From Blastocatellia bacterium (GTDB lineage Bacteria; Acidobacteriota; Blastocatellia; Pyrinomonadales; Pyrinomonadaceae), in NCBI GenBank assembly GCA_016789265.1, contig JAEUQK010000001.1:62001-126000 (forward strand): a stretch of DNA of 64,000 bases, in the 5' to 3' direction. The notes beneath the pieces were generated by a model, which worked only from the letters and a program-made list of their open reading frames with translations, was not told where the DNA came from and did not search any database. The first letter of the stretch is position 1, and the number at the start of each line of letters is the position of its first letter. Of the stretch, positions 18,081 to 27,965 are shown piece after piece. The position numbers and the translations under genes were made by a program.

Positions 18081-19598
18081 ATGGATGAGTCCGGCGAATC
18101 AGGAAAGATCGGCGCCACGCTCGACATTGTGGTGTTCGCTTGCGGTGCACTCGTAATGATCTACGAGATCATCGGTTCGCGGATACTCGCTCCGTTCATC
18201 GGCACATCGACCTATGTCTGGACAAGCCTCATCGGCGTCATCCTCGGGGCACTTAGCCTCGGATATTGGCTAGGCGGAAAGACTGCGGACCGCAAGCCGG
18301 ACGTCAAATATCTTGCGACAGCTATCCTCATCGCCAGCGGCCTCGTTTCCTTCACAACGATCGCGAAAGAAACCGTGCTTTCGATCATCGCTTCGGTGCC
18401 GATGTGGCTTGAGTTCAAGGCACTGGTCGCCGCTCTCGTGCTATTTGCACCCGCAAGCGTCGCCCTCGGTTTTGTCACGCCTTTCGCAGTACGTCTTCGC
18501 ATCGCTTCTTTGGGTGAAGCGGGAAAGACCGTCGGCCGCCTTTACGCACTCTCGACCGTCGGGAGCATCGCCGGGACCTTTTCCGCAGGCTTCGTGTTGC
18601 TTCCATTTGTCGGCAGCGTACGCACGCTTTACATCATTGCGGGAAGCCTGTTCGTGCTCTCGCTGATGCTTGTGCCTTTTGCTCTGACGCGAAAGCACAT
18701 TGCCGCCGTAGCATTGCTTTTGCTCGGCATTTCGGGAAGTGAGCTTTGGCGATACACGCTTTATCGCACCAACGATCTTCTGGATATCGACACCGAATAC
18801 AGCCGCGTCCAGGTCTTTCGTGCCGAAGACCGCCAGACCGGACGCCCGATCCGTGCCCTTTCGTTCGATCCGCTTTCCACCCAGTCCGCGATGTTCCTTG
18901 ACGGCGACGAACTCGTCTTTGAATACACCAAGTTCTATCACCTGATCCGCGTGCTAAGGCCCGAACTCGGGCGTACGCTGATGATCGGCGGAGCGGGTTA
19001 TAGCTTTCCGAAAAGCTATCTTTCCGCATATCCGGAAGCTACGCTCGACGTCGTAGAGATCGACCCGGCAATGACCCGCATCGCACGCGAACACTTTCGC
19101 CTGACGGACGATCCGCGGTTGCGTATCTATCACCGGGACGGACGTCTTTTTCTGAACGACGCGGCCTGCAGCGGATATGACGCCGTATTGATGGACGCTT
19201 TTGGAACGCTCTTTTCGGTTCCCTTTCACCTGACGACGCACGAAGCCGTGGTGAACATTTACCGCTGCCTGAACGAAGACGGCGTGGTCGTTTTTAACAT
19301 CGGTTCGGCGATCCGCGGGCCTGCAAGCCGGTTTCTGCAAGCCGAATTTCGCACCTATCAGGAGGTATTTTCAAACGTCTATCTCTTTAAGGTCCGCCCC
19401 GAACGCTCCGATGACGAGCTTCAAAACCTTATCATCGTCGCCTGCAAACGAGAGTGCTTGCCCGCCGAAGCACGCGACCCGTTTACCGATTCCCTGCTTT
19501 CACGCCGCTATACCGACGCCTTTCCCCTCGAAACACCCGCACTCACCGACGACCTAGCTCCTGTCGAACGCTACAACTCCATCGCCCAGTCCAACTAG
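18081..19598 (+). CDS. Membrane-fused spermidine-synthase-like protein
   Basis: 505 aa: an N-terminal block of about seven or eight membrane helices (LDIVVFACGALVMIYEIIGS to about residue 225) joined to a C-terminal Rossmann methyltransferase-like domain of the spermidine/spermine synthase type. The nucleotide-binding parts are TLMIGGAGYSFPKSYL and LDVVEIDPAMTRIAREHF, followed by a VLMDAFGTLFSVPFHLTT segment. The GG-GDG loop of true polyamine synthases is altered to GGAGYSFP, so polyamine synthesis is not assured. The ATG at 18081 abuts the ilvE terminator and lacks a Shine-Dalgarno; a start inside the N-terminus is possible. Confidence 0.8.
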   Translation: MDESGESGKIGATLDIVVFACGALVMIYEIIGSRILAPFIGTSTYVWTSLIGVILGALSLGYWLGGKTADRKPDVKYLATAILIASGLVSFTTIAKETVLSIIASVPMWLEFKALVAALVLFAPASVALGFVTPFAVRLRIASLGEAGKTVGRLYALSTVGSIAGTFSAGFVLLPFVGSVRTLYIIAGSLFVLSLMLVPFALTRKHIAAVALLLLGISGSELWRYTLYRTNDLLDIDTEYSRVQVFRAEDRQTGRPIRALSFDPLSTQSAMFLDGDELVFEYTKFYHLIRVLRPELGRTLMIGGAGYSFPKSYLSAYPEATLDVVEIDPAMTRIAREHFRLTDDPRLRIYHRDGRLFLNDAACSGYDAVLMDAFGTLFSVPFHLTTHEAVVNIYRCLNEDGVVVFNIGSAIRGPASRFLQAEFRTYQEVFSNVYLFKVRPERSDDELQNLIIVACKRECLPAEARDPFTDSLLSRRYTDAFPLETPALTDDLAPVERYNSIAQSN

Positions 19599-19667
19599 AC
19601 CCGAAACACGATCTGTCCCTCATCAGAGTGTGGAATACCGTAGCGCAAGTAAACGCTTGCCGAACAG

Positions 19668-22223
19668 CTAACGCAGGCCCTGTCCAAATTGTTCGGTGCC
19701 GAAGGAGCCGATGCCGTTGAGGCGGAATGAGAATGTGATGCGGTTTTCGTTGCGAACGCCGACGTTGAACGTATAGAACTGCACGGCGAGCGAGCAGCAG
19801 TCGTACGCGTAGCCCAAGGTGTAGAGCGAGCTGATAAGCGGCGAGAGTCTGGCTGATCGGCGGTTCTGGAAATCGAAGAAGAGCGACGTTCCGCCGTACA
19901 AGCCTTTTTCACGATTGCCAATAAAGACGGACGGGCTCCATTGCGAACCGCGAAGCGTTCCGGCTTCTTTTCCGTCAGCGTTGGCGTATCTCGCAAGCGA
20001 CGGGATAAGCGTGACGGCACGCGTGTAATAGAACGTCTGAAAGAATTTGAGCGTCGGCGTGTCGTAACCTACGGTAGCCGATATCGCACGCAGGCCGTCG
20101 CCCTGAACGCCGACATCCATTCTCGCGTTCACGAAGACGGTCTTTTGCGGCCGATAGGTCGCGTCGATGCTCAACGGAGCAAACCTTCGCGGAACGCCGC
20201 CGTATGTATAGAAAGAGGTCGCCGTGATCGGTGCGATCTGGTTGCGGCGTCCCGGTTCGAGGGCTCCGCCGAAATACTTATCAAAGAAATACTTGCCGCG
20301 CACCGTGAGCGTGAAGAGTTCGTAAGGCTGAACGGCCTCAACAGCGGTGCTCTTTGTCGAAGGCGAACTTGCCGGCGACGTAAGCGACGAATCAGAAACG
20401 TCGATGGTACTCGAGATCTCGGAAAGCTTTTTCTGTGCTTCACTCGTCACCGCTTCGGAATATCGCCGCGTGTAGATGCGGTTGGTGACGCCAAACTCAA
20501 ACTCGTTCGTGTCCGTTATCGTGTCGAGATAATCGAACCGGATGATCTTGTTGAAATTATCGACGCCTTTGATGTAGCGATACGTTGCAAAGGGCTCGAT
20601 AACGTGCCGAAAGCGAAACTTGTTCTCTTTCCCGTAGAAATTCCTTGCCAACGCGACCGGGCGAATGTCGAACTCGAACTCGCCGTACTTGCGAATGACG
20701 TCGCGGCCTGTGACCTGTCGCATGTCGTTGAACGAGTTTGAATAATACGTGACGCGTGCGGCACCGGTCGCGGTAAAATTGAAATACTTCGTGTTGATCG
20801 GCAGGGACAACTGCGGATAGATGTCCAAACGCTGTCCGAGCACAGGCGATACGACCGGATCGTTGCCGGTCAATGCCCGGTAGGCGTTCACATCATCAAC
20901 TTCCTCACGCCGGGAAACGCCTTCGACGCTTGCCTTGAAACCGAAATAGACGGGTTCGAGAAACGAGATACGCGTCGGACGCTTTTCGAAATTCACGCTC
21001 GGCAGGTTTCGTGTCTTGACGCGTACATTCGGAATAGAGATCGTCTGCGAACGAGCGAGCAGATTCAGCGTGTAGCTGTTCCAGCTCTTGTTAACAAAAG
21101 CCTGAGAGACTTCGATCGGCGAAATGATCTGCTGAACGCCGTCGAGAAACTGCTGGCGAAACGCAAGATTAGAGGTCAAGCGAACGTCTGCTGCGGCAGT
21201 GAATCCGTTTGCAAAATAATGAACTCCCTCTGCGTAAACAGTAGAACCGCCCTGGTCAGGATGCGTTGCATCTTCCTTGGAACCGATGATCCGGTCCTTT
21301 ACCGCGTAGAAACCGAAATTGAAATAGGAACGCGAATTTGCACGGGAACGAAAGTCCAATCCATAACCGACACCGCGGGATGAGTAGAGATCGGCTCTTA
21401 TCGTAACATCGGCCGAACGACCAAGCGTCTTGAAGTAAGCACCCGAAACACGAAGGCCTTTGTTTCCCGAAAAGCTGAACGTCGGCGTAAGAAAACCCGA
21501 GGCACGATCACGCTTCTTGATCGGTATCGAAGCGAACGGGACCGGCAGGATAGTGATGTCCTTTATCTTGAACTTGCCGTTCTTTAGTTTTACACGGTCA
21601 TTGGTCTTGATACGTGCTTCGTCCGCAGTGAACGACCATTTCGGCACGGCTTCTTCACAGGCGGTGAAAACCCCTTTCGTAACGACCACTTCATCGAGCG
21701 AAACGCGTTCGACCCTTTCGGCGGTAAAGTAGATCACGGTACCGTCGTTGGTCTGATTGGTAAAGCCTGTCGAATCTTCGAACACGCCTAGCTTGGTCTT
21801 GTAGTTCCACGTAGCCGTCGCTCCGGTGATACGCTGGTCGTCGCCCTGGTCAAATACGACGCTGCCTTCGGCGATCATCTTGTTCTCGGCTTCGATCAAG
21901 GTGATCTTATCTGCCTGCAGGCGATAGATGCCGAAACGCACATCGACATTACCTGTGTGCACGACCACACGCTTGCCGGGTTCGCCCTCGACCGTCTGCT
22001 GGCCGGAATAAACGACGACCTCGCCGTCACCGCCTTCCGGTGTGACCGAAGGCTTCTTTTGTCCGGGAACGGCGGTCTGTTCCTGAGTAATGGGATTGAT
22101 GTTTGGAGTATCGGTGATCGGGTTCGCAACGCGGCGGTCCACCGGATTGGTCTGCTGGCTGAAAACCGCAAAAACCGATAGACAGAACAATGCCGAAAGA
22201 TAAAAAACTCGCCGAAAATGCAT
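19668..22223 (-). CDS. lptD: LPS-assembly protein LptD
   Basis: 851-aa outer-membrane beta-barrel that inserts lipopolysaccharide into the outer leaflet. After the signal peptide (about residues 1-22) comes an OstA-type N-terminal domain (VVVHTGNVDVRFGIYRLQADKITLIEAENKMIAEGSVVF), then a barrel rich in alternating aromatic strands. The central IKIKDITILPVPFASIPIKKRDRASGFL segment matches the conserved LptD plug-to-barrel region. The C-terminus ends in strand-like YTFNVGVRNENRITFSFRLNGIGSFG. It is divergent from the NtrC-type regulator, with 81 bp between the starts. Confidence 0.9.
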   Translation of the reverse strand: MHFRRVFYLSALFCLSVFAVFSQQTNPVDRRVANPITDTPNINPITQEQTAVPGQKKPSVTPEGGDGEVVVYSGQQTVEGEPGKRVVVHTGNVDVRFGIYRLQADKITLIEAENKMIAEGSVVFDQGDDQRITGATATWNYKTKLGVFEDSTGFTNQTNDGTVIYFTAERVERVSLDEVVVTKGVFTACEEAVPKWSFTADEARIKTNDRVKLKNGKFKIKDITILPVPFASIPIKKRDRASGFLTPTFSFSGNKGLRVSGAYFKTLGRSADVTIRADLYSSRGVGYGLDFRSRANSRSYFNFGFYAVKDRIIGSKEDATHPDQGGSTVYAEGVHYFANGFTAAADVRLTSNLAFRQQFLDGVQQIISPIEVSQAFVNKSWNSYTLNLLARSQTISIPNVRVKTRNLPSVNFEKRPTRISFLEPVYFGFKASVEGVSRREEVDDVNAYRALTGNDPVVSPVLGQRLDIYPQLSLPINTKYFNFTATGAARVTYYSNSFNDMRQVTGRDVIRKYGEFEFDIRPVALARNFYGKENKFRFRHVIEPFATYRYIKGVDNFNKIIRFDYLDTITDTNEFEFGVTNRIYTRRYSEAVTSEAQKKLSEISSTIDVSDSSLTSPASSPSTKSTAVEAVQPYELFTLTVRGKYFFDKYFGGALEPGRRNQIAPITATSFYTYGGVPRRFAPLSIDATYRPQKTVFVNARMDVGVQGDGLRAISATVGYDTPTLKFFQTFYYTRAVTLIPSLARYANADGKEAGTLRGSQWSPSVFIGNREKGLYGGTSLFFDFQNRRSARLSPLISSLYTLGYAYDCCSLAVQFYTFNVGVRNENRITFSFRLNGIGSFGTEQFGQGLR

Positions 22224-22304
22224 CGAGAATCCCGAGGGGGTAAATGAATGCTAACACGAAATCCCAACAACCTTAAAACGTTGTGGTAAACTTCGCTTTA
22301 CGGG

Positions 22305-23669
22305 ATGGAAAACGGGTTAAATACGTCGAAACAAAAGGTTTTGGTCGTCGAGGACGAGGAGCTGATGCGGAATATCCTCCGCACGCTGCTCGAAGACGAG
22401 GGCTATGAGGTCTTCACGGCCGATAGTTCCGAGGCCGCTTTGAAAGTCTTTCCCGAAACGGTCATAGACGTTACTTTGACCGACATAAAGATGTCCGGAA
22501 TGGACGGCCTTACGCTGCTCGACCGCATAAAGGCCATCGACGAACACGCATTGGTCATCGTGATGACGGCTTTTTCATCGGTCGATTCGGCCATAGCCGC
22601 ACTTCGCAAAGGTGCGTACGATTACATTACGAAACCGTTCGTCAATGAGGACCTTCTGCAGACCGTAAGGAACGCTATCCGCAACCGAGAACTTTTCAGC
22701 GAGAACCGTGCTCTCCGGCGTGAACTGAACCGCAGAGGCAAATTCGCCGACATCATCGGTTCGAGCGATAAGATACGGAAAGTGTTCGACCTCGCAGGAA
22801 AGGTCGCAGACACCAATGCCAATGTCCTTATCACAGGTGAAAGCGGAACAGGCAAGGAACTGATCGCACGAGCGATACATTTCAACAGCAGCCGTTCGGC
22901 AAAGCCGTTCCTCGCCGTCAACTGCGGTGCATTGCCTGAATCGTTGCTGGAAAGCGAATTGTTCGGACACACAAAAGGCTCGTTCACAGGTGCGATAGCA
23001 GACAAGAAAGGACTCTTTCGTTCGGCTGACGGCGGTACGATCTTCCTTGACGAGATCGGCGAGATGCCGTTACCGCTGCAGGTTCGCTTGCTTAGGGCAT
23101 TGCAGGAACACGAGGTAACGCCGGTCGGTTCGTCGGTTCCGGTGAAGTTCGATGCACGGATCATAGCCGCAACAAATCGCGATCTGGAGAAAGAGGTCGA
23201 AGCCGCCAATTTCCGCGAAGACCTTTTCTATCGGCTTAATGTCATCGAGATAACGCTGCCTCCTCTGCGAGAAAGGCGAGAAGACATTCCTGCGTTGGCA
23301 CGCCATTTCGTTTCGAGAGTCGCGGAAAAGCAAAGCACTGCCGAAAAGGCAATATCCGAAGAAGCGATGAATGCACTGCGAAGTTACGATTGGCCGGGAA
23401 ATGTCCGCGAACTCGAGAATGTGATCGAGCGTGCATTCATCCTCAGCAGTGATGAAATAACAACGAGCGACCTTTCGGCGAAGTTCAGCAATTCGTCTTT
23501 GACAGTTACAGGGAACGAACCTGATACACTCTCGCTCGAACAAATGGAACGCAGGCACGTACTCGAGACGCTCAGAGCTACCGGCGAGGACAAAGTTGCT
23601 GCTGCAAAGATACTCGGCATCGATCTCTCGACGCTTTACCGCAAGCTGAAACGATACGAGGAGCTTTAG
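22305..23669 (+). CDS. Sigma-54-dependent NtrC-family response regulator
   Basis: 454 aa with three domains. The receiver domain (residues 10-125) has phospho-acceptor Asp60 in TLTDIKMSGMDG and the conserved Lys in YITKPF. The AAA+ domain has Walker A GESGTGKE, Walker B GGTIFLDEIGEMP, and the sigma-54 contact loop as GSFTGA instead of GAFTGA. The C-terminal Fis-type helix-turn-helix is VAAAKILGIDLSTLYRKLKRY. No sensor kinase is adjacent, so the signal is unknown. The stop codon abuts that of the convergent lipoprotein gene. Confidence 0.95.
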   Translation: MENGLNTSKQKVLVVEDEELMRNILRTLLEDEGYEVFTADSSEAALKVFPETVIDVTLTDIKMSGMDGLTLLDRIKAIDEHALVIVMTAFSSVDSAIAALRKGAYDYITKPFVNEDLLQTVRNAIRNRELFSENRALRRELNRRGKFADIIGSSDKIRKVFDLAGKVADTNANVLITGESGTGKELIARAIHFNSSRSAKPFLAVNCGALPESLLESELFGHTKGSFTGAIADKKGLFRSADGGTIFLDEIGEMPLPLQVRLLRALQEHEVTPVGSSVPVKFDARIIAATNRDLEKEVEAANFREDLFYRLNVIEITLPPLRERREDIPALARHFVSRVAEKQSTAEKAISEEAMNALRSYDWPGNVRELENVIERAFILSSDEITTSDLSAKFSNSSLTVTGNEPDTLSLEQMERRHVLETLRATGEDKVAAAKILGIDLSTLYRKLKRYEEL

Positions 23670-24170
23670 TTATTTGGAGCTTAATTCGATGACGAAGAAG
23701 TCGGTTCCGTCGATGCGTGAAATGGTTCCTTGTTCGTACGGTGCTTGATAAAGGTCGTTTGCCGGATAAGCCGTACCCTCGACCGAAGAACCTCCGGCAC
23801 TTTCTCCCTGGGCCACAAGCTCTGCAGGGAACCAATCTTCGACCTGGACTTCCTTGGGTGCTCCCGGCGAACGCGCGGCAAGCTGTTCGGTCAGCTTCTT
23901 TGCATCTTCAGGCGAAAGGCGAAATACGGCCGTAAGCGTCTTCCTAGCTTCGTCTTTCTTCCACGCAAGGTCCTCGGTCTCCCATGCGAAATTGATCAGC
24001 ATTCCGAGCTCTTCGGCATTGGTGTTAGCTTTGTTTTGAGTGGCGGCTGCCGTACGTGAATTCGAAATCGTGCCCGGAGCATTGGCTGTGCCTTGCGGAC
24101 TTCCGCATGCAGACAACACAACGCCTGCGATCATTATTGTGAGGATGGCCAAAGGCCGAAGAAAATGCAT
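23670..24170 (-). CDS. Putative lipoprotein of unknown function
   Basis: 166 aa with a type II signal: hydrophobic stretch LAILTIMIAGVVLSAC with lipobox LSAC (Cys at about residue 22). An Asn/Thr/Ala-rich tether follows, then a small domain with DLAWKKDEARKTLTAVFRLSPEDAKKLTEQL. I do not recognise a family. It probably sits on the periplasmic face of a membrane. It is convergent with the response regulator gene, with no gap. Confidence 0.75.
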   Translation of the reverse strand: MHFLRPLAILTIMIAGVVLSACGSPQGTANAPGTISNSRTAAATQNKANTNAEELGMLINFAWETEDLAWKKDEARKTLTAVFRLSPEDAKKLTEQLAARSPGAPKEVQVEDWFPAELVAQGESAGGSSVEGTAYPANDLYQAPYEQGTISRIDGTDFFVIELSSK

Positions 24171-24256
24171 TGCCCAATATTAGAAATTATGGCGGTTCAT
24201 TGCAATTCGCGTAAAATACCTTCGCAAAAACGTTTCGCCATATCGTCAAGACCCTT

Positions 24257-24790
24257 ATGTGTACTTACATCGTTAAAGCCGCACTTATCCTGATGCTGAT
24301 CTTCACGGCATCTGTTGCAATTTACCCCCAAGCGTCGGGACCGAAAGCCGCCGTGATGGCGTTCTACAAATATGACCGGTCGCATTCGCAGGTATTCAAT
24401 CGCCGTAACATCGATGCACGCAGACAGTGGTTCGGCACCGAGCTTTATAAACTGTTAATAAACGAGCTTGCCAGAGAAAAAGCGTATCTCGCGAAAGGTC
24501 CGACCGACAAACCGCATTTTGGCGACGGGCTTCCCTTTCAGCCGCTTGATGAAACGTGCGAGCTGAACGGCAGGAGCTATCGACGCACGATCTCTTACGG
24601 TCAGGTCACGGTCAAAGGCGATATCGGCAATGTCGATGTCTATTTCAAATATCCTAAGGGCTGTAACATTCCCGACGTACTCTTTGCCGTGAACATGAGC
24701 AAAGAACGCGGCCGATGGCTGATAGACGACGTTCGCTACATAGCTGACAACACTTCGCTCGTCGAAGACCTGAATCGAAAGGAATACTGA
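24257..24790 (+). CDS. Secreted protein, possible DUF3828-like
   Basis: 177 aa with an N-terminal signal peptide (VKAALILMLIFTASVAIYPQ). The mature part contains a helix-rich region (RQWFGTELYKLLINELAREKA), two cysteines (ETCELNG, KGCNIPD) and ends with GRWLIDDVRYIADN.SLVEDL. The overall plan, a short helical start and a closing strand-rich 'W.IDDI.Y', resembles DUF3828/lumazine-binding-like periplasmic domains, but this is a tentative match. It is followed by a 130-bp spacer before the mutase gene, in which I see no structured RNA. Confidence 0.65.
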   Translation: MCTYIVKAALILMLIFTASVAIYPQASGPKAAVMAFYKYDRSHSQVFNRRNIDARRQWFGTELYKLLINELAREKAYLAKGPTDKPHFGDGLPFQPLDETCELNGRSYRRTISYGQVTVKGDIGNVDVYFKYPKGCNIPDVLFAVNMSKERGRWLIDDVRYIADNTSLVEDLNRKEY

Positions 24791-24920
24791 CTGGGGCTGA
24801 CATCGTCCCGATGGCCATAAGTCAAAGGCAAAAATCAGCCCGATCCGTAAGTCTGGCGAGCCGGACGCTCACCGCTACAGTCGGCTTATGCTAAAATTCT
24901 GGTTTATACATCTATAACGT

Positions 24921-26594
24921 ATGACACCAGAGATCAAAGAAGCCTTAACGGAAGCCGAAGCAGATAAGCAGCGTTGGGAAGCCGAAACGCTCGGAAAAGT
25001 GCTCGAGAAAACGCCTGAACGAAAGCAGAAGTTCGAGGGAGTCTCGCTTGAACCGGTCGAGCGGCTTTACACCGAGGCTGACAGCGAAGGCATCGACGTA
25101 GGCTTTCCCGGCGAGTTTCCCTACAAACGCGGCATTCACCCGACGGGCTATCGCGGCAAGCTCTGGACGATGCGTCAGTTCGCCGGTTTCTCCTCGCCTG
25201 AAAACACAAACGCACGCTTCAAATATCTGATGGAGCACGGCCAGACTGGATTGTCCGTTGCATATGACCTTCCGGCTTTGATGGGCCTCGACGCCGATTC
25301 GCCGCTGAGCGAAGGCGAGGTGGGCAAATGCGGAGTCGCGGTTTCGTCGCTTGCCGATTTCGAGGTTCTCTTTGACGGCATTCCGCTCGATGCTGTAACA
25401 GTTTCGCAGACGATAAACGCACCCGCACCGATCTTCCTCGCGATGTACCTGGTCGTCGCGGAAAAGCAAAAGGCAGACTTCAACAAGATCTCGGGTACGC
25501 TCCAGAACGATATCCTAAAGGAATACATCGCACAAAAGGAGTGGATCTACCCGATCAAGCCCGCGATGAAGCTCGTGATCGACACGTTCGAATACACGAC
25601 CAAATACGTCCCGAAATACAACCCGATCTCGATCTCCGGCTATCACATCCGCGAAGCAGGTGCGACCGCTCTGCAGGAGCTTGCGTTCACATTGCGTGAC
25701 GGCGTCGAGTACGTTCAGTACGGCGTCGATCGCGGTATGGACGTCGATGAATTCGTTCCGCGGCTATCGTTCTTTTTCAACGCACACAACGATTTCTTTG
25801 AAGAGATCGCGAAGTACCGTGCGGCACGTGTCGTGTGGGCACGCACGATGAAAGAACGCTTCGGTGCGAAGAACCCGCGTACGATGCAGCTTCGTTTCCA
25901 CACACAGACTGCCGGAGTTTCGCTCACCGTACAGCAGCCTCTGAACAACATCGCACGCGTTGCCATTCAGGCTCTTGCAGGCGTGCTCGGCGGAACGCAA
26001 TCGCTCCACACCGACAGTTATGACGAAGCACTCGCTTTGCCTACGGACGAAGCGGCACTTATCGCGCTTCGCACACAGCAGATCATCGCCGAAGAAACAG
26101 GTGTTGCGAACACGGTCGATCCGCTCGGCGGTTCGTGGTATGTCGAATCGCTTACGGAAAAGATGATCGGCGGCTGTATGGATTACTTCGCCAAGATCGA
26201 CGGTTTCGGCGGAATGGTCGAAGCGATCGAGGCCGGTTTCCCTCAGCGCGAGATCCAGGAATCGGCTTATCAGTATCAGAAAGCCGTCGAACGCGGTGAG
26301 CAGACTATCGTCGGCGTGAACAAATACGTGATGGAAGAGGAAAAGACCAAGGTCGATATCCTCCAGATCGACGAAGCCGTTCGCGATCATCAGCTCGAAC
26401 GTCTCGCACACGTAAAGGCCACACGCGACAATGGTGCCGTGGTAAACGCTCTCGACAAACTAAAGCTCGCCGCCCGAGCGAACGAGAACACGATGCCCGC
26501 CATCATCGAAGCCGTCGGTGCATACGCCACCGTCGAGGAGATATGCGTCGCCCTCCGCGATGTGTACGGCATCTACGAAGAACCGGCATTTTGA
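24921..26594 (+). CDS. B12-dependent acyl-CoA mutase large subunit, isobutyryl-CoA mutase type
   Basis: 557-aa substrate-binding TIM-barrel subunit of the methylmalonyl-CoA mutase family, without a C-terminal B12 domain. The discriminating residues point to isobutyryl-CoA mutase: Phe87 in RQFAGFSS (Tyr in methylmalonyl-CoA mutase) and Gln205 in EYIAQKEW (Arg in methylmalonyl-CoA mutase, where it binds the carboxylate). The QTINAPAP segment also fits that group. The enzyme would interconvert isobutyryl- and n-butyryl-CoA. The small B12-binding subunit, a MeaB/IcmF-type chaperone and an epimerase are not in the window. Database annotation will probably say methylmalonyl-CoA mutase. Confidence 0.85.
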   Translation: MTPEIKEALTEAEADKQRWEAETLGKVLEKTPERKQKFEGVSLEPVERLYTEADSEGIDVGFPGEFPYKRGIHPTGYRGKLWTMRQFAGFSSPENTNARFKYLMEHGQTGLSVAYDLPALMGLDADSPLSEGEVGKCGVAVSSLADFEVLFDGIPLDAVTVSQTINAPAPIFLAMYLVVAEKQKADFNKISGTLQNDILKEYIAQKEWIYPIKPAMKLVIDTFEYTTKYVPKYNPISISGYHIREAGATALQELAFTLRDGVEYVQYGVDRGMDVDEFVPRLSFFFNAHNDFFEEIAKYRAARVVWARTMKERFGAKNPRTMQLRFHTQTAGVSLTVQQPLNNIARVAIQALAGVLGGTQSLHTDSYDEALALPTDEAALIALRTQQIIAEETGVANTVDPLGGSWYVESLTEKMIGGCMDYFAKIDGFGGMVEAIEAGFPQREIQESAYQYQKAVERGEQTIVGVNKYVMEEEKTKVDILQIDEAVRDHQLERLAHVKATRDNGAVVNALDKLKLAARANENTMPAIIEAVGAYATVEEICVALRDVYGIYEEPAF

Positions 26595-26653
26595 TCGCAT
26601 AAGAACACACCTCTTATCCAAGAGAGGAGCTTCTTCTGCAAACTCGCTCGTTT

Positions 26654-27946
26654 TTATTTACCGTAGCTCACACGCCAGATCTTGCGCGCACCGTCGTCGG
26701 TGATGAGCAGAGAACCGTCGGGCAGCACGAGCAACCCCACGGGACGGCCCCAAACTTCGTTCGAGTTCTCGTCCGGAAGCCAGCCTGAGACAAAATCTTC
26801 GTATGAGTTCCCTTCGAGTTTGCCCTTATCGTCAAATTTGATACGGACAACCCGGTAACCGGAGAGTTTCGCCCTGTTCCACGAACCGTGAAACGCGACG
26901 AATGCATCGCCCTGATACTCCTTTGGAAACATCTTGCCCGAGTAAAACTGGATACCGAGAGCTGCGACATGTGATGTGAAAAGAACGTCGGGCACGATGG
27001 CTTTCTTTAGAAGTTCAGGGTTTTCGCCTTTGCGACGCGGGTCTTCGTTCTGCCCGATATATGAAAATGGCCAACCGTAGAAACCGCCTTCCTTAACGCT
27101 CGTCGCATAATCGGGGACGAGGTCATCACCAAGTCCGTCCCGTTCGTTCACCGCCGTCCAAAGCTCGCCTGTCTTTGGGTTCCAGGCTAAGCCGATCGGG
27201 TTTCGAAGCCCGGAAGCGTAGATCCTGTGGTTCTTGCCGTCCGGGTCATAGACGGAGATCGCCGCACGCTTCGGGTCAGCCTCGACGTCAACGTTTGTCG
27301 CAGAGCCTATCGAGACGAACATCTTCTTTCCGTCCGGCGAAAAGAGAATGTTACGCGTCCAGTGCTGGTTATAGCCGCCCGCGGTTAGTTCGACGAGTCT
27401 TTCGGGCTCGGCGGATGCCTGCGTTTGCCCGCTTTTGTATGCAAAGCGGACGACCGAATCGGTGTTCGCCACATAGAACCAATCCCTGTGAAAAGCCATC
27501 CCGAACGGCTGTGCGAGTTTGTCGGACCACACGAATCTTTCGTCCGCAACGCCGTCCTTGTTCTTGTCGCGAAGTACGATGATCGAATTAGCACGCGAAT
27601 CGGCAACGAACACATCTCCGTTCGGAGCAAGTGCCATCCAACGGGGATATCGGAATTCGCCCTCCGCAAAAACGTTCACCTTAAAGCCTTTAGGCACGGT
27701 CAACTTTGCGTTCGCCGGCTGCGGAATGACGCGTGAGTTTCGTCTCGCACTCACGGTATGAAACGGCGGCGGGAGCTTTGCCGGATCATACGAAAACACG
27801 GTCGGCTTATCCGTCTGTACGATCTCCGGAAGCTTAGGCGGATCAGTAACTGGCGTGGGCGAAGGCGTCTGGCACACTGCTGTTACAGTTACACCGATGA
27901 CCATCAATGCTGCTGCAAAAAGTTCTTTGGTATACTCTAGGCTCAT
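26654..27946 (-). CDS. PQQ-type sorbosone/glucose dehydrogenase-like secreted protein
   Basis: 430 aa: signal peptide (LFAAALMVIGVTVTAVCQ), a short Pro-Thr tether, then a six-bladed beta-propeller of the GSDH/L-sorbosone dehydrogenase family. Characteristic parts are VFAEGEFRYPRWMALAPNGDVFVADS, GYNQHWTRNILFSPDGKKMFVSIGS and SGLRNPIGLAWNPKTGELWTAVNERDGLGDDLVPD. Such proteins oxidise aldoses or related sugars in the periplasm with PQQ, but many lack proven activity. The start is close to and divergent from yraN (19 bp), so the promoters must overlap the coding ends. Confidence 0.87.
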   Translation of the reverse strand: MSLEYTKELFAAALMVIGVTVTAVCQTPSPTPVTDPPKLPEIVQTDKPTVFSYDPAKLPPPFHTVSARRNSRVIPQPANAKLTVPKGFKVNVFAEGEFRYPRWMALAPNGDVFVADSRANSIIVLRDKNKDGVADERFVWSDKLAQPFGMAFHRDWFYVANTDSVVRFAYKSGQTQASAEPERLVELTAGGYNQHWTRNILFSPDGKKMFVSIGSATNVDVEADPKRAAISVYDPDGKNHRIYASGLRNPIGLAWNPKTGELWTAVNERDGLGDDLVPDYATSVKEGGFYGWPFSYIGQNEDPRRKGENPELLKKAIVPDVLFTSHVAALGIQFYSGKMFPKEYQGDAFVAFHGSWNRAKLSGYRVVRIKFDDKGKLEGNSYEDFVSGWLPDENSNEVWGRPVGLLVLPDGSLLITDDGARKIWRVSYGK

Positions 27947-27965
27947 GGTTTCCTAAGTGAAGTTT

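Noticed and set aside
19941-20741. 266-aa plus-strand open frame
   Set aside because: Antisense to lptD, Arg-rich and without family features.
24791-24920. B12 riboswitch upstream of the mutase gene
   Set aside because: The spacer is only 130 bp and shows no B12-box-like conserved core.
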